Shown here piece after piece: positions 17,311-26,632 of a stretch of 64,000 bases of DNA. The DNA is from JABCPE02 sp963516475 (GTDB taxonomy: Bacteria > Bacteroidota > Bacteroidia > Flavobacteriales > Weeksellaceae), in the NCBI GenBank assembly GCA_963516475.1, contig CAUQBR010000003.1, forward strand, positions 1 through 64,000. Direction: 5' to 3'. The position numbers were made by a program, and so were the translations under genes. Numbering within the stretch: the stretch's first letter is position 1; each line of letters starts with the position of its first letter. The notes below the pieces were generated by a model. The model ran no database searches. It saw nothing but the letters and a program-made list of their open reading frames with translations, and was not told the DNA's origin.

Positions 17311-18711
17311 ATGGTATTGAGTAGAATCTGGAGTATGTTTATCATCATCGCTATTGCGGTGGCAAGTTTCAAATATCTTTTTTCAGACAATTATAAAGCC
17401 ATTTATAATGATATGGTAGTGGGCAAAGGAGGCGATACGGTGGTTATCGCAACCAAGCCATTGGCTGATATTCCGCTTGAAATTTCCGAAAAACTAAAAC
17501 AAGAAAAATTAGTAATAAAAGATAAAATCCATTATCAAAATCAAGATACAGGCAAAGTAAGAATATACAGAGTTCAGGAGGCGAGCGGGGTGATAGGCAC
17601 AGCGCAGACAGCAGTGGAGATTAGTTTGGGGCTTATAGGGATTATGACTTTGTTTATGGGCTTTATGAACATTGCCGAGAGAGCAGGCGGAATCAATCTT
17701 TTGAGCCGAATTATCCAGCCGTTTTTCTCTAAACTTTTTCCAGAAGTTCCCAAAGGGCATCCTTCTTTTGGGCTTATGATGCTGAATTTCAGTGCTAATC
17801 TCTTGGGATTGGATAATGCAGCCACTCCATTTGGACTAAAAGCCATGGACAGTCTGCAAAGCCTAAATCCAGATAAGGAAAAGGCGACCAATGCCCAGAT
17901 TATGTTTCTTTGTCTTCATGCCAGCGGGCTTACGCTGATTCCTGTAAGTATCATAGCGACGAGGTCTTCTCTCAATTCTGCAACGCCTACCGATATCTTT
18001 TTGCCTACGATGATTGCTACTTTTTGTGCAACGATGGCAGCGATGATAATAGTATCTATTAGACAGAAAATCAATCTGTTCCAGCCAGTTTTATTAGCGT
18101 ATATTGGTGGGATTTCTGCCATTGTAGGAGCGATGGTTTTCTTCTTGGTAAAACTTAACAAAGAAGAGCTGGATGGTGTGAGCAAGCTGATTTCTAATGG
18201 ACTGATTTTGTTGATTTTCCTGCTCATCGTGCTGGGAGGTGTTTATAAAAAGATTAATATTTTTGATGCCTTTATAGATGGCGCAAAGGAGGGTTTTAAT
18301 ACCTGTGTGAAAATTATCCCTTATTTGGTGGGAATGCTGGTGGCTATTTCTCTTTTGAGAACCAGTGGAGTTTTTGATTTGATTATCAATGGAATGAAAT
18401 GGCTGGTGGAAAGCCTAAGTATGGACACTCGTTTTGTAGATGGGCTTCCTACAGCACTGATAAAACCTCTAAGCGGCTCGGGAGCGAGGGGAATGATGAT
18501 AGACACGATGACTACTTTCGGAGTGGATAGTTTCCCTGCTCGGTTGTCAGCAATTTTGCAGGGGAGTTCGGATACTACATTTTATGTCATCGCAGTTTAT
18601 TTCGGGGCTGTGGGTGTGAAAAACACACGATATACGATTTCTTCTATGCTATTATCTGATTTAGTGGGAATTACGACATCTATCATCATGGCATATTGGT
18701 TCTTTGGATAA
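17311..18711 (+). CDS. SpmA/SpmB-like fused membrane protein (nucleoside recognition domains)
   Basis: The 466-residue polytopic membrane protein joins an SpmA-like half (about 85-270, with NLLGLDNAATPFGLKAM) to an SpmB-like half (about 290-466, with GSGARGMMIDTM and QGSSDTTFYVIAVYFGAVG). These gate domains also occur in nucleoside transporters. Spore maturation proteins A and B are separate in Bacillus; the fused form is common in non-sporulating Bacteroidota and its role there is unknown. It lies eight bases upstream of the regulator gene, so the two may be co-transcribed. Confidence 0.88.
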   Translation: MVLSRIWSMFIIIAIAVASFKYLFSDNYKAIYNDMVVGKGGDTVVIATKPLADIPLEISEKLKQEKLVIKDKIHYQNQDTGKVRIYRVQEASGVIGTAQTAVEISLGLIGIMTLFMGFMNIAERAGGINLLSRIIQPFFSKLFPEVPKGHPSFGLMMLNFSANLLGLDNAATPFGLKAMDSLQSLNPDKEKATNAQIMFLCLHASGLTLIPVSIIATRSSLNSATPTDIFLPTMIATFCATMAAMIIVSIRQKINLFQPVLLAYIGGISAIVGAMVFFLVKLNKEELDGVSKLISNGLILLIFLLIVLGGVYKKINIFDAFIDGAKEGFNTCVKIIPYLVGMLVAISLLRTSGVFDLIINGMKWLVESLSMDTRFVDGLPTALIKPLSGSGARGMMIDTMTTFGVDSFPARLSAILQGSSDTTFYVIAVYFGAVGVKNTRYTISSMLLSDLVGITTSIIMAYWFFG

Positions 18712-18719
18712 AATGAAAA

Positions 18720-20591
18720 ATGATGAAAAGGAAGATGAAATTCATAGTTAAAAAAATCGTATTTATATTTGGTGTTTTTTCGGTGTTTATGTTTGGTCAA
18801 GGTTCAAAAATAGACCAAATTATTACCAATGCCGAAATGCAGCGGGGAAGGCATCAGTTTGATAAAGCATTTCAGTCCATAAAAACAGCAGAAAAACAGG
18901 CTAAACAGAAATCTACGAAGGAGCTGCCTAAAGTCTATTCGGAAATGGTAAAGTATCAGTTTTCGGTTTCTAATTCGGATTCAGCGAAGATTTATACAGA
19001 AAAAGCCATGGCAGAAGCGCAGAGCATCAATCACCCTGAAGCCCTTGCCTATGGATATTACACCAAAGCGTATTATTATAACTATTTGGAAGTAAGGGAT
19101 TTGGCTGTGGAGTTTTCTCAGAAATCATTGGATTTGGCTCAGAAACATAATTTAGACCTGCTAAAACCTCGTATATACTACATTCTCTATGGGGCTCATG
19201 CAAGTCTTGACCATACAGCTCAGGCTTATAAATACGCCATAGATGCTGTAAAATCGGCTAAAAAAGCTAAAAACTACAACCTGCTGTCCAATGCCTATTC
19301 GGCTATGTCTACATCTATGGGGCTTCTGTATAAAGAAAATCCAAAGCCAGAGTATATGGATAGTATACTGATTTATCTCAAAAAATCAGCGGAAGTTTAT
19401 CATAAACATCCTAATTTTGTGAGTCCAGAGACTTATGCGATTACCAATATCAACATTGCGGACTACTACTATCAGACCAAAGGAAGCGCGGACAGCATAA
19501 GAAAATACACAGAAATTGCCAAGCAGACTTCCCTGAACCGAGATGCAAGTTCATCAGTGAAAGCCAATGCAGATGGGCTTTTGGCGCAGCTTGCGATTCG
19601 TCAAGGGGATTTTAACAAGGCTGAAAAACTACTGGTGGATGCCTATTCTGATATGGAGAAGCAGTCCTCACCAGATTACCATACTTTGGCTTCTATTTCG
19701 GAGGCTCTTTCTCAGTTTTATCAAAATAATAATAACTTTGAAAAAGCATTATTTTTCAAAAAACAAAAAGAACAATACAACGATAAAATATACGACCAAA
19801 ACCAGCAGGAACAAACCCACAAGCTGGAAGCTCAATACGAAAACAAGCGTATAAAATCCGAAATAGAAATCGTAAAAGAGAGAGAAAAAAACAGGAGAAT
19901 CCAAAATTATCTCTACATCAGTTTGGCTATTATGGCTGTGTTTTTGCTGATTTTGGTGCGTAGAAACTATACTAATAGAATGAAACTGCAGGCGGAAAAA
20001 GAACTTCGCCTCCAAAAGGAAAAGCAGGAAGCTCAGGCTCAGACTTTGCATAAAGAAAAACAGCGCCGTCTGCTCTCTATCCAAAAAATAAGAGTGGAAA
20101 GAGAGTCTAAACTCCGTATTCTATTGGAACAAGAAGAGCAAGCCCGCCTAAAAGAACAGCAGGAATTACTTCGGCTAAAAAACGACCAAATGCACAAGGA
20201 AGCCTTGGCAAATGCCCTCCAAATAGAGCGGAAAAATCAGCTTTTGGATGAAATCAGAGAGAGTATAAAAGCTAAAGAAACCGATGTAAATATAGACACC
20301 ATACTAAAACAAGAGAAGCGAATGGAGGAAGCGCTGGATCAGTCTGTGAAGGAGTTTCAGGAAATCCATCCAGAGTTTTTCAGTAAACTGAACACCTTGT
20401 CGGATAACAAGCTTACGCCTCTTGACCTTAGATATTGTGCGTATATTCATTTGAAATTGTCTACCAAAGAACTCGCAACCATCTTTAATGTAGAGCCAAA
20501 AAGTATCCGAATGACTAAATACAGAATCAAACAAAAACTGAATTTGGATAAGGAACAAGACTTGGAAGATTTTTTACAAAATATTGTTTAA
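18720..20591 (+). CDS. Membrane-anchored TPR protein with C-terminal LuxR-type helix-turn-helix
   Basis: The 623-residue protein has an N-terminal signal sequence, then TPR-like helical repeats to about residue 370. A single transmembrane helix follows at about 394-410 (YLYISLAIMAVFLLILV), then a long coiled coil rich in Glu, Gln and Lys (about 415-550). The last 70 residues hold a helix-turn-helix (LDLRYCAYIHLKLSTKELATIF, then KSIRMTKYRIKQKL). The layout implies periplasmic sensing coupled to cytoplasmic DNA binding. Targets are unknown. The neighbouring SpmAB-like gene may be in the same operon. Confidence 0.88.
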   Translation: MMKRKMKFIVKKIVFIFGVFSVFMFGQGSKIDQIITNAEMQRGRHQFDKAFQSIKTAEKQAKQKSTKELPKVYSEMVKYQFSVSNSDSAKIYTEKAMAEAQSINHPEALAYGYYTKAYYYNYLEVRDLAVEFSQKSLDLAQKHNLDLLKPRIYYILYGAHASLDHTAQAYKYAIDAVKSAKKAKNYNLLSNAYSAMSTSMGLLYKENPKPEYMDSILIYLKKSAEVYHKHPNFVSPETYAITNINIADYYYQTKGSADSIRKYTEIAKQTSLNRDASSSVKANADGLLAQLAIRQGDFNKAEKLLVDAYSDMEKQSSPDYHTLASISEALSQFYQNNNNFEKALFFKKQKEQYNDKIYDQNQQEQTHKLEAQYENKRIKSEIEIVKEREKNRRIQNYLYISLAIMAVFLLILVRRNYTNRMKLQAEKELRLQKEKQEAQAQTLHKEKQRRLLSIQKIRVERESKLRILLEQEEQARLKEQQELLRLKNDQMHKEALANALQIERKNQLLDEIRESIKAKETDVNIDTILKQEKRMEEALDQSVKEFQEIHPEFFSKLNTLSDNKLTPLDLRYCAYIHLKLSTKELATIFNVEPKSIRMTKYRIKQKLNLDKEQDLEDFLQNIV

Positions 20592-20695
20592 TTGCTGAAA
20601 ATCAAAGTATTACAAAATAAGTAGACACTTTGTAGACGCTCTTTTTTTGGCAGGAGTATCATAATGTCATAATTTTACACTACAAAAATAAAGTT

Positions 20696-21670
20696 ATGGC
20701 AGATACAAATTCAAAACTTCCGTTTTTAGAGATTATAGAATGGGTGGAACCAGACCCAAATTTACTAATGTGGAAAGTTCCAGACCAAGATAAAGAAATA
20801 AAAAACGGAGCAAAACTTATCGTGCGCGAGAGCCAGACTGCACTTTTCCTAAACGAAGGTGTGGCAGCGGATGTCTTCCCAGCAGGAACGCATGAATTAT
20901 CTACTAAAAACATTCCGATTCTTTCCAAGCTTAAAGGCTGGAAATATGGCTTTGAGAGTCCATTCAAGGCTGATGTATATTATTTCTCGACCAAGCAGTT
21001 TGTAAATCTGAAATGGGGAACGCCGGCGCCTGTTCTTATGCGAGACCCCCAGTTTGGGCAGGTTCGGGTAAGGGCTTTTGGCTCGTATAATGTGCGCATC
21101 ACAGATGTAGCGAAGTTTTTCAAAGAATATGCAGGAACTTATCCGCTGCTTACGGTCTTTGAGCTTGAAAACCAGTTGAGGGATTTCATCGCACCGAAGT
21201 TCGGTGAGGTGCTTTCTAATGCAGGGCTTTCGGTTCTTGATTTGGCTGGAAATATGACTGCTTTGAGCGAAAAAATCCGTCCGCTTATAGAGCCTTATTT
21301 TGCTGATTTTGGGGTGGAAGTTACCCAGTTTATGGTGAGTTCTGTGACTCTCCCAGAGGAGGTTACGGAGTTCTATGACAAGGTGACTAATATGAATATG
21401 ATAGGCGATATGGAGCGTTTCCAGAAATTTAATACAGCGATCGCGATAGGGAATGACCGCAGTAATATAAGTTCAGGAATACAGGAAGGCATGGCGATGG
21501 GGGCTATGATAAGCGCAATGCAGCAGCAAACACAGCAAAACCAGCCACAAAATTCGGTTCAGGATGATGCGACAGCCAAACTTCAAAAATTAAAAACACT
21601 TTTTGAGAGTGGGCTTATAGATGAAACCGAATATAAGGAAAAGAAAGCAGAAATATTATCAAATCTTTGA
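20696..21670 (+). CDS. SPFH domain protein with C-terminal SHOCT-like motif
   Basis: The 324-residue protein has an SPFH/Band 7 domain of the YdjI or virion-core-like type (about 20-260), a Met/Gln-rich linker (MGAMISAMQQQTQQNQPQNS) and a C-terminal SHOCT motif (KLQKLKTLFESGLIDETEYKEKKAEIL). There is no transmembrane segment. Relatives are soluble SPFH proteins with roles in membrane organisation or stress. It is followed 26 bases later by a small zinc-ribbon protein, a likely partner. Confidence 0.88.
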   Translation: MADTNSKLPFLEIIEWVEPDPNLLMWKVPDQDKEIKNGAKLIVRESQTALFLNEGVAADVFPAGTHELSTKNIPILSKLKGWKYGFESPFKADVYYFSTKQFVNLKWGTPAPVLMRDPQFGQVRVRAFGSYNVRITDVAKFFKEYAGTYPLLTVFELENQLRDFIAPKFGEVLSNAGLSVLDLAGNMTALSEKIRPLIEPYFADFGVEVTQFMVSSVTLPEEVTEFYDKVTNMNMIGDMERFQKFNTAIAIGNDRSNISSGIQEGMAMGAMISAMQQQTQQNQPQNSVQDDATAKLQKLKTLFESGLIDETEYKEKKAEILSNL

Positions 21671-21696
21671 TAATCAAGCATTAAAATAATAAACCA

Positions 21697-21972
21697 ATGG
21701 AGGACGAAAATAAATCTTCTGGAAATACAATGTCTTTTCTGGAACGAATGAAACAAAGGTCTCAGGCTCAGAAAAAATATGGGGATGATTTTTTCCAGCC
21801 GAAAGACACCGCTGAAATTGATACGCAGGACTGCCCAAACTGTGGCGCAGGACGAGCCAAACGAGATGGTGTAACTCACTGTGCCTATTGTGGTTATGAA
21901 TTTATACAAACGGCCTTGGATGATGGTATCTACATCACAAAAGAGGATAATTCTCGGAAATCCAATAAATAA
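21697..21972 (+). CDS. Small zinc-ribbon-like protein
   Basis: The 91-residue protein has an acidic, polar N-terminus and two Cys pairs, CPNCGAGRAKRDGVTHCAYCG, at about residues 47-67, a classic zinc ribbon. No other domain is seen. Its position directly after the SPFH gene and before a terminator suggests a shared operon. SPFH proteins of this kind often carry zinc ribbons themselves, so this may be the split-off partner. Function unknown. Confidence 0.8.
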   Translation: MEDENKSSGNTMSFLERMKQRSQAQKKYGDDFFQPKDTAEIDTQDCPNCGAGRAKRDGVTHCAYCGYEFIQTALDDGIYITKEDNSRKSNK

Positions 21973-21993
21973 AAATAGTGAAACTATTTCTTA

Positions 21994-22026
21994 GGGGCTT
22001 TTGAAATTTCAAAAGTCCCTTGTTTA
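21994..22026 (+). terminator. Terminator after the SPFH/zinc-ribbon pair
   Basis: GGGGCTTTTGAA pairs with TTCAAAAGTCCC (to 22019), with one G-T pair, followed by TTGTTTATT. Confidence 0.72.
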
Positions 22027-22100
22027 TTATAAAACAAAGAAGTTTCTTAAAACCAAATTAAAAATTCCGTAAATTGCACACAAAAATAAAAGAATAAGAA

Positions 22101-23047
22101 ATGAAAAGAATTTTATTAGCCGTGATGCTTGGTACAAGTGTATTAGGCTTTGCACAGAGTAAGAAACAAAGAAAAATAGCGCAAAAGTATATTATAGACA
22201 AAATTAGAGATTATAATTCTAGAGATTTAGTTCCATACTCCAAAGACGGTAAAAAATGGGCACTAATGGATGTGAAATCCAGAAAAATCCTTACAGATTA
22301 TGTATTGAGTAGCCCTAGAACTTTTGATCCTACATTATATAGTTATGTAGACATAAATGAACGACAAGAATACATATGAATTTCTTTAGATTATAGAGTA
22401 GAACGAGAACCAGTTGCAATTGATCCTCCCGCAGCAGTACAGACAGTTGATCCTAATAATCCTGTTTTTCAAGTAGAGGAAAAGAGGAAGATAAAAGTTG
22501 ATAAGACAAAATATAAGTATGCATTTGAACCAATACTCCACAAAGAGGAGTATTATGCTGTAGCTTCTAAAAAAGATAATAGTAGGGCTCTCATTAATGA
22601 AAAAGGAGAGGAGCAGGAAGGATTTCATTTTAGAGTGATGGAAGATACTTATTATAAAGATAAAGAGAGTGGAGAAACTATTTTCTATGTAGAAGGTTTC
22701 GATGGGAAAAAAGGTTTGGTGACTATATCGGGGAAAAAGAAACTTTATGGAGAATTACTACAAGAAGTATATATAGTGGGGTTTTAGGATATAGTGTTCA
22801 AAAGGATAATGAAAATATCAAAAAAATTAAAAAATCAGGTGTGTTGGATATAACTACACAGGAATGGCTGATAAAACCGCAGGAGAAGTATAAAATATAC
22901 GATATAATCTATACTTCATCAGAAAAATTAAAAAAATATGATGAAACAGACAGAAACAAAGCCACTGTATATTTCTTAGCAACCGACCAAAGCGGTCAGC
23001 ATTTTGTTTTGGATATAAAAGGAAAACCTATTTTACCGAAGGAATAA
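22101..23047 (+). pseudogene. Broken secreted protein gene, WG-repeat-like
   Basis: A signal peptide (MKRILLAVMLGTSVLGFAQ) and 92 residues are followed by TGA at 22377-22379. The same frame then continues without a stop to TAG at 22785, and the natural continuation (GYSVQKDNENIKK) lies in another frame up to TAA at 23045-23047. The frame change coincides with a (TA)4 run at 22768-22775; a (TA)3 run would restore the frame. Repaired, it would encode about 314 residues. Short motifs (KWALMDVKSRKIL, KKGLVTISGKKKL, GVLDITTQEWLIKP) resemble WG-type repeats. Sequencing error is an alternative for either lesion. Confidence 0.8.
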
Positions 23048-23151
23048 GTATGATTTTTGTTAGAAAAACGAAAAAATATTTTATTCGTTTCTGAAAAAAC
23101 CTTAACTTAGTTGAGTGATTTTTTTAAGGAAACAGATTAAAATAAAATATT

Positions 23152-24558
23152 ATGAAAAAACTATTTTTTACATTCGGTTTATTCGTGGTTTCGCTTGTTT
23201 TTGGGCAGATGGAAACCGTGAAATTTGATAGAAAATTAGTCTACGAACAGGATGCTGCCAATGGTAAAGAAGCTAGAAGGATTCTGGATGAATTGGGCAC
23301 TTTGGAGTATTATCATTCCTCTTCATATGGTATGCTGAGAATTAAACCTAAAATGGAAGATTATCCATATGCTATCGGTAGTTACTATGTGTTTTTTGGT
23401 AAAAAATCTCCTTTCTGGACGACGATAGATCCAGTGGACAGAACCATAGCAATGAGTCCTCTAAGTATAGAAGATGTAAACATTAAGGTTGATTTCACTA
23501 AAACTAATAACAAAGGAAAAGTAGGAGGAGTTTCTTGTAACTACTACGATGGAGTTTTGAGTGAAGAAGAAAAAATTATTATGGAGGTCTGTGTGGATGA
23601 AACCAGCAGTTTTGACAATTTTAGTAAAGTATTCAGCGGAAATACCAAAAAAGGTCTGATACTTTCTATGTCTATTAAAGAAAAGGGAGATAAGGTTACC
23701 TTTAATTTAGCTAAAAATGAACCTTTGAATTTATCTATGACTTTGGATAACCAGCAGATAGAAAAAGGTTTTGTTGAAATAGAGAAAAAAGCAGCAGCAA
23801 TAGCAGAAGCAGGAGGAGAAGAAGAACATAATTGTTCAGGGATTGATGTGGCAGAAGAAGGCTATGCTGTTGATCCTTTGCTGGATCCATATATTAGTAA
23901 TACATTTAGAAATGCTGATGTAGATGATTATATCTTTTATCAGATTGCGGTTTTTGGTAAGAGTCAAGAAGATTATGTATCAGGAGAGGGCAGAGAAAAA
24001 TATATAGCACTTCTGAAATTAAATTATAAATCAATCCTAAAAAACCATTTGAAAACCAAATATATAAGTAGGGAAGAGTATAAAAAAATGGTAAAATTCT
24101 TTGAAGAATATATAAAGGAAATTAAAGCATTTGACCCTAAAAAAGCGCCAAAGAGAGAGGATGCAGTTGAGGTAAGAGATGATGTAGCGGAACCATTAAA
24201 AGATACAGAATTTCCTAAATACAACTCAGCCTACAAGACCATGCATATGGAGAAAAAACCGAATTTGGCTCTTGATGGTGCTTTGAAATCAGAAAACTTA
24301 AAACAAGCCATTCCGCAGTTCTGCAGCGATATCTATGGACAGGTTTCTGTTTTTGAAAATGAGGAATTACAGAAACAGCTGCTGCATTTCATGGGTCAGA
24401 CATGTGATTTATACCTTTATCCAAAGGTGGATAATGTCTACTATGACGGCACACTAGATGCTCTGCGAAGAAGTATCTTGGAGATAGAAAAACTCCGCCC
24501 TTCACTATCCAAAAAAGATTTGAAAAATCTGCGCACACTTATAGAAAATTTGGATTAG
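23152..24558 (+). CDS. Secreted protein of unknown function
   Basis: The 468-residue protein has a signal peptide (residues 1-18, ending FGQ). The N-terminal 170 residues look beta-rich. A low-complexity stretch (KKAAAIAEAGGEEEH) lies near residue 210, followed by a helical, charged C-terminal half and a final region with FCSDIYGQV and MGQTCDLYLYPKVDNVYYDG. No domain is recognised. Two Cys pairs could form disulfides. It is monocistronic, with a terminator downstream. It sits beside the broken secreted gene, so this is a patch of variable envelope proteins. Confidence 0.85.
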   Translation: MKKLFFTFGLFVVSLVFGQMETVKFDRKLVYEQDAANGKEARRILDELGTLEYYHSSSYGMLRIKPKMEDYPYAIGSYYVFFGKKSPFWTTIDPVDRTIAMSPLSIEDVNIKVDFTKTNNKGKVGGVSCNYYDGVLSEEEKIIMEVCVDETSSFDNFSKVFSGNTKKGLILSMSIKEKGDKVTFNLAKNEPLNLSMTLDNQQIEKGFVEIEKKAAAIAEAGGEEEHNCSGIDVAEEGYAVDPLLDPYISNTFRNADVDDYIFYQIAVFGKSQEDYVSGEGREKYIALLKLNYKSILKNHLKTKYISREEYKKMVKFFEEYIKEIKAFDPKKAPKREDAVEVRDDVAEPLKDTEFPKYNSAYKTMHMEKKPNLALDGALKSENLKQAIPQFCSDIYGQVSVFENEELQKQLLHFMGQTCDLYLYPKVDNVYYDGTLDALRRSILEIEKLRPSLSKKDLKNLRTLIENLD

Positions 24559-24570
24559 CATATAATGATG

Positions 24571-24613
24571 AAAAGCCTTTTTTAGACAAATGTTGTTTGA
24601 AAAGGGCTTTTTT
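24571..24613 (+). terminator. Terminator after the 23152-24558 gene
   Basis: AAAAGCC (24571-24577) and GGCTTTT (24605-24611) pair, extended by inner T/A runs, followed by further T residues. Confidence 0.6.
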
Positions 24614-24680
24614 CGGTTTTAAATCGTTTGGAATTAAGGGAAATAAAAATTAACTTAGCAACTCAAAAAAATTAATAAAA

Positions 24681-25403
24681 ATGGACTTAAAAAAATCAAT
24701 GCTCTACGAAGGAAAAGCTAAACAAATATTCGCCACAGAAAAGCCTGATGAGGTGGTTGTGAGATTTAAAGATGATGCCACGGCGTTCAATGCCCAAAAA
24801 AAAGGACAAGTGGACAAGAAAGGGCAGATGAATAACGCCATTACTACGCTTATCTTTGAATACCTGAATGAAAAGGGAATTCCTACTCATTTCATCAAGC
24901 AGATAGATGACCGCGAACAGCTGGTTAAAAAGGTGAGTATTATTCCTTTGGAGGTGATTGTGAGAAACTATGTGGCGGGAAGTATGGCTCAGCGTTTGGG
25001 CGTGGAAGAAGGCACAAAATCACCGATTACCATTTTTGATATTTGCTACAAGGATGATGCGCTGGGAGACCCGCTGATAAACGATTATCATGTAATATTT
25101 TTGGAAGCGGCGACGAGAGAGGAACTTGACAAAATGTATGCATTGACAGCTAGAATTAATGAAATACTGATAGATTTATTTGATAAAATGAACATCATTT
25201 TGGTTGATTTTAAAATAGAACTCGGTAAAACACCAAATGGAGAAATCATCTTGGCGGACGAGATTTCGCCAGACACCTGCCGCCTTTGGGATAAAGATAC
25301 CATGAAAAAGCTAGATAAAGACCGTTTCCGAAGAGATTTAGGCGAGGTGACCGAAGCATACGAAGAAATCTACAACCGCCTGAAAAAGGTACTGAATAAA
25401 TAA
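24681..25403 (+). CDS. purC: Phosphoribosylaminoimidazole-succinocarboxamide synthase
   Basis: The 240-residue SAICAR synthase ligates aspartate to CAIR with ATP in purine synthesis. Conserved stretches include LYEGKAKQIF at the start, FKDDATAFN, the VIVRNYVAGSMAQRLG region and LADEISPDTCRLWD near residue 190. Length and start are normal for the family. It is flanked by terminators, so it is transcribed alone. Confidence 0.96.
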   Translation: MDLKKSMLYEGKAKQIFATEKPDEVVVRFKDDATAFNAQKKGQVDKKGQMNNAITTLIFEYLNEKGIPTHFIKQIDDREQLVKKVSIIPLEVIVRNYVAGSMAQRLGVEEGTKSPITIFDICYKDDALGDPLINDYHVIFLEAATREELDKMYALTARINEILIDLFDKMNIILVDFKIELGKTPNGEIILADEISPDTCRLWDKDTMKKLDKDRFRRDLGEVTEAYEEIYNRLKKVLNK

Positions 25404-25405
25404 AG

Positions 25406-25434
25406 AAATCCCTCCAAAAGAGGGATTTTTAATT
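25406..25434 (+). terminator. Terminator of purC
   Basis: AAATCCCTC (25406-25414) pairs with GAGGGATTT (25420-25428), followed by TTAATTTTT. Confidence 0.88.
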
Positions 25435-25520
25435 TTTCTGAAAGTGGCTTGGATAAGAGATTGTGAATAAGTGAATTAGTGGAAATGTAAATTAAATTTT
25501 TTCTAAACTCAAAAAATCCT

Positions 25521-25528
25521 TAAATTTG
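25521..25528 (+). promoter_or_regulatory. -7 box (TAAATTTG) of glutaminyl cyclase gene
   Basis: Exact TAnnTTTG 26 bases before the ATG at 25555. Confidence 0.65.
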
Positions 25529-25554
25529 GGCAGATTTTTAGATAATCTTTTTAA

Positions 25555-26580
25555 ATGATGAAAAAAAGTATTTTTAAGGGCGTTTTGGCATTAGTATTAT
25601 TGGCTTCTTGCAGCAAAGATAAGATGATTTTAGATAGTATGAATGAGTACAATCTGGCTATGGAGACCAAAGGATACCACTTCGGAGATATGATTACTTT
25701 CCCAAAGGAAGTTACTGATAATGCGGAGAGTATAAGCATAAGTTTTGGGGACAAGGAAACTGCGGTTTTGAAGATAGACCCTGCGTTTTTTACCTTGGGG
25801 GACAATGCTGTGACTATCAATGTAAGAACTAAATCAGGGGAAAATCTATCCATAGATGCAGTTATCAATGTACTCTCAAAAACTCCTGAAAAAGAGCTGA
25901 CTTATGAGGTGGTGGCAGAATATCCACATAATGCAGAAAACTTCGTTCAGGGTTTTCAGTTGGAGGGAAATACCATTTATGGAAGTAATGGGCAGACAGG
26001 AGAATCTAAGGTAATAAAATATACACTGGGCTCTACGACCAATACAGCAGAAACCAAGCTGGATGATGAGTATTTTGGAGAGGGAAGCACCATAGTGGGG
26101 GATAAAATATATCAGCTTACTTGGCAGCATAGAAAGGGTTTTGTTTATGATAAAAATACCCTTAAAAAACTATCGGAATTTAATTACCCTAGCAGACTGA
26201 CTGAGGGCTGGGGGCTGACTTATGATGGGAAAAATCTCATTCTTTCTGATGGGACAAAGAATATCTATTTCATATCTCCAGACAATCTTCAGAAAATAGT
26301 GAAAACTATTTCCGTAGCAGGGCCATCAGAAATTTATGAAAAAATCAATGAACTGGAATATCATGATGGATTTATCTATGCAAACATCTGGCAGCGACCA
26401 TACATCCTAAAAATAAACCCAGAAAATGGAGAAGTAGTCGGAAAAATAGATTTGACAGAAATCAATAAAAAACACTCTACTGATGCTGATGATGTGCTGA
26501 ACGGAATAGCGTTTAAGGGAGATAATATGCTGATTACAGGGAAAAACTGGGATAAGATTTACGAAATAAAAGTAAAATAG
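25555..26580 (+). CDS. Glutaminyl-peptide cyclotransferase, lipoprotein
   Basis: The 341-residue protein has a lipoprotein signal with lipobox LLASC (Cys19). A short N-terminal domain is followed by a five-bladed propeller of the bacterial/plant glutamine cyclotransferase family (from about residue 110). Family motifs include NFVQGFQLEGNTIYGSNGQ, the LTEGWGLTYDGKNLILSDG segment and LEYHDGFIYANIW. It converts N-terminal Gln of proteins to pyroglutamate. In Bacteroidota many periplasmic proteins begin with Gln after signal cleavage, which fits the several signal peptides here ending before Gln. The alternative start is 25558. Confidence 0.9.
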   Translation: MMKKSIFKGVLALVLLASCSKDKMILDSMNEYNLAMETKGYHFGDMITFPKEVTDNAESISISFGDKETAVLKIDPAFFTLGDNAVTINVRTKSGENLSIDAVINVLSKTPEKELTYEVVAEYPHNAENFVQGFQLEGNTIYGSNGQTGESKVIKYTLGSTTNTAETKLDDEYFGEGSTIVGDKIYQLTWQHRKGFVYDKNTLKKLSEFNYPSRLTEGWGLTYDGKNLILSDGTKNIYFISPDNLQKIVKTISVAGPSEIYEKINELEYHDGFIYANIWQRPYILKINPENGEVVGKIDLTEINKKHSTDADDVLNGIAFKGDNMLITGKNWDKIYEIKVK

Positions 26581-26632
26581 CAGAATGTAGTTTAGTGTTT
26601 ATTATAAAATTCATTTTTTTAAGAAAGAAAAT

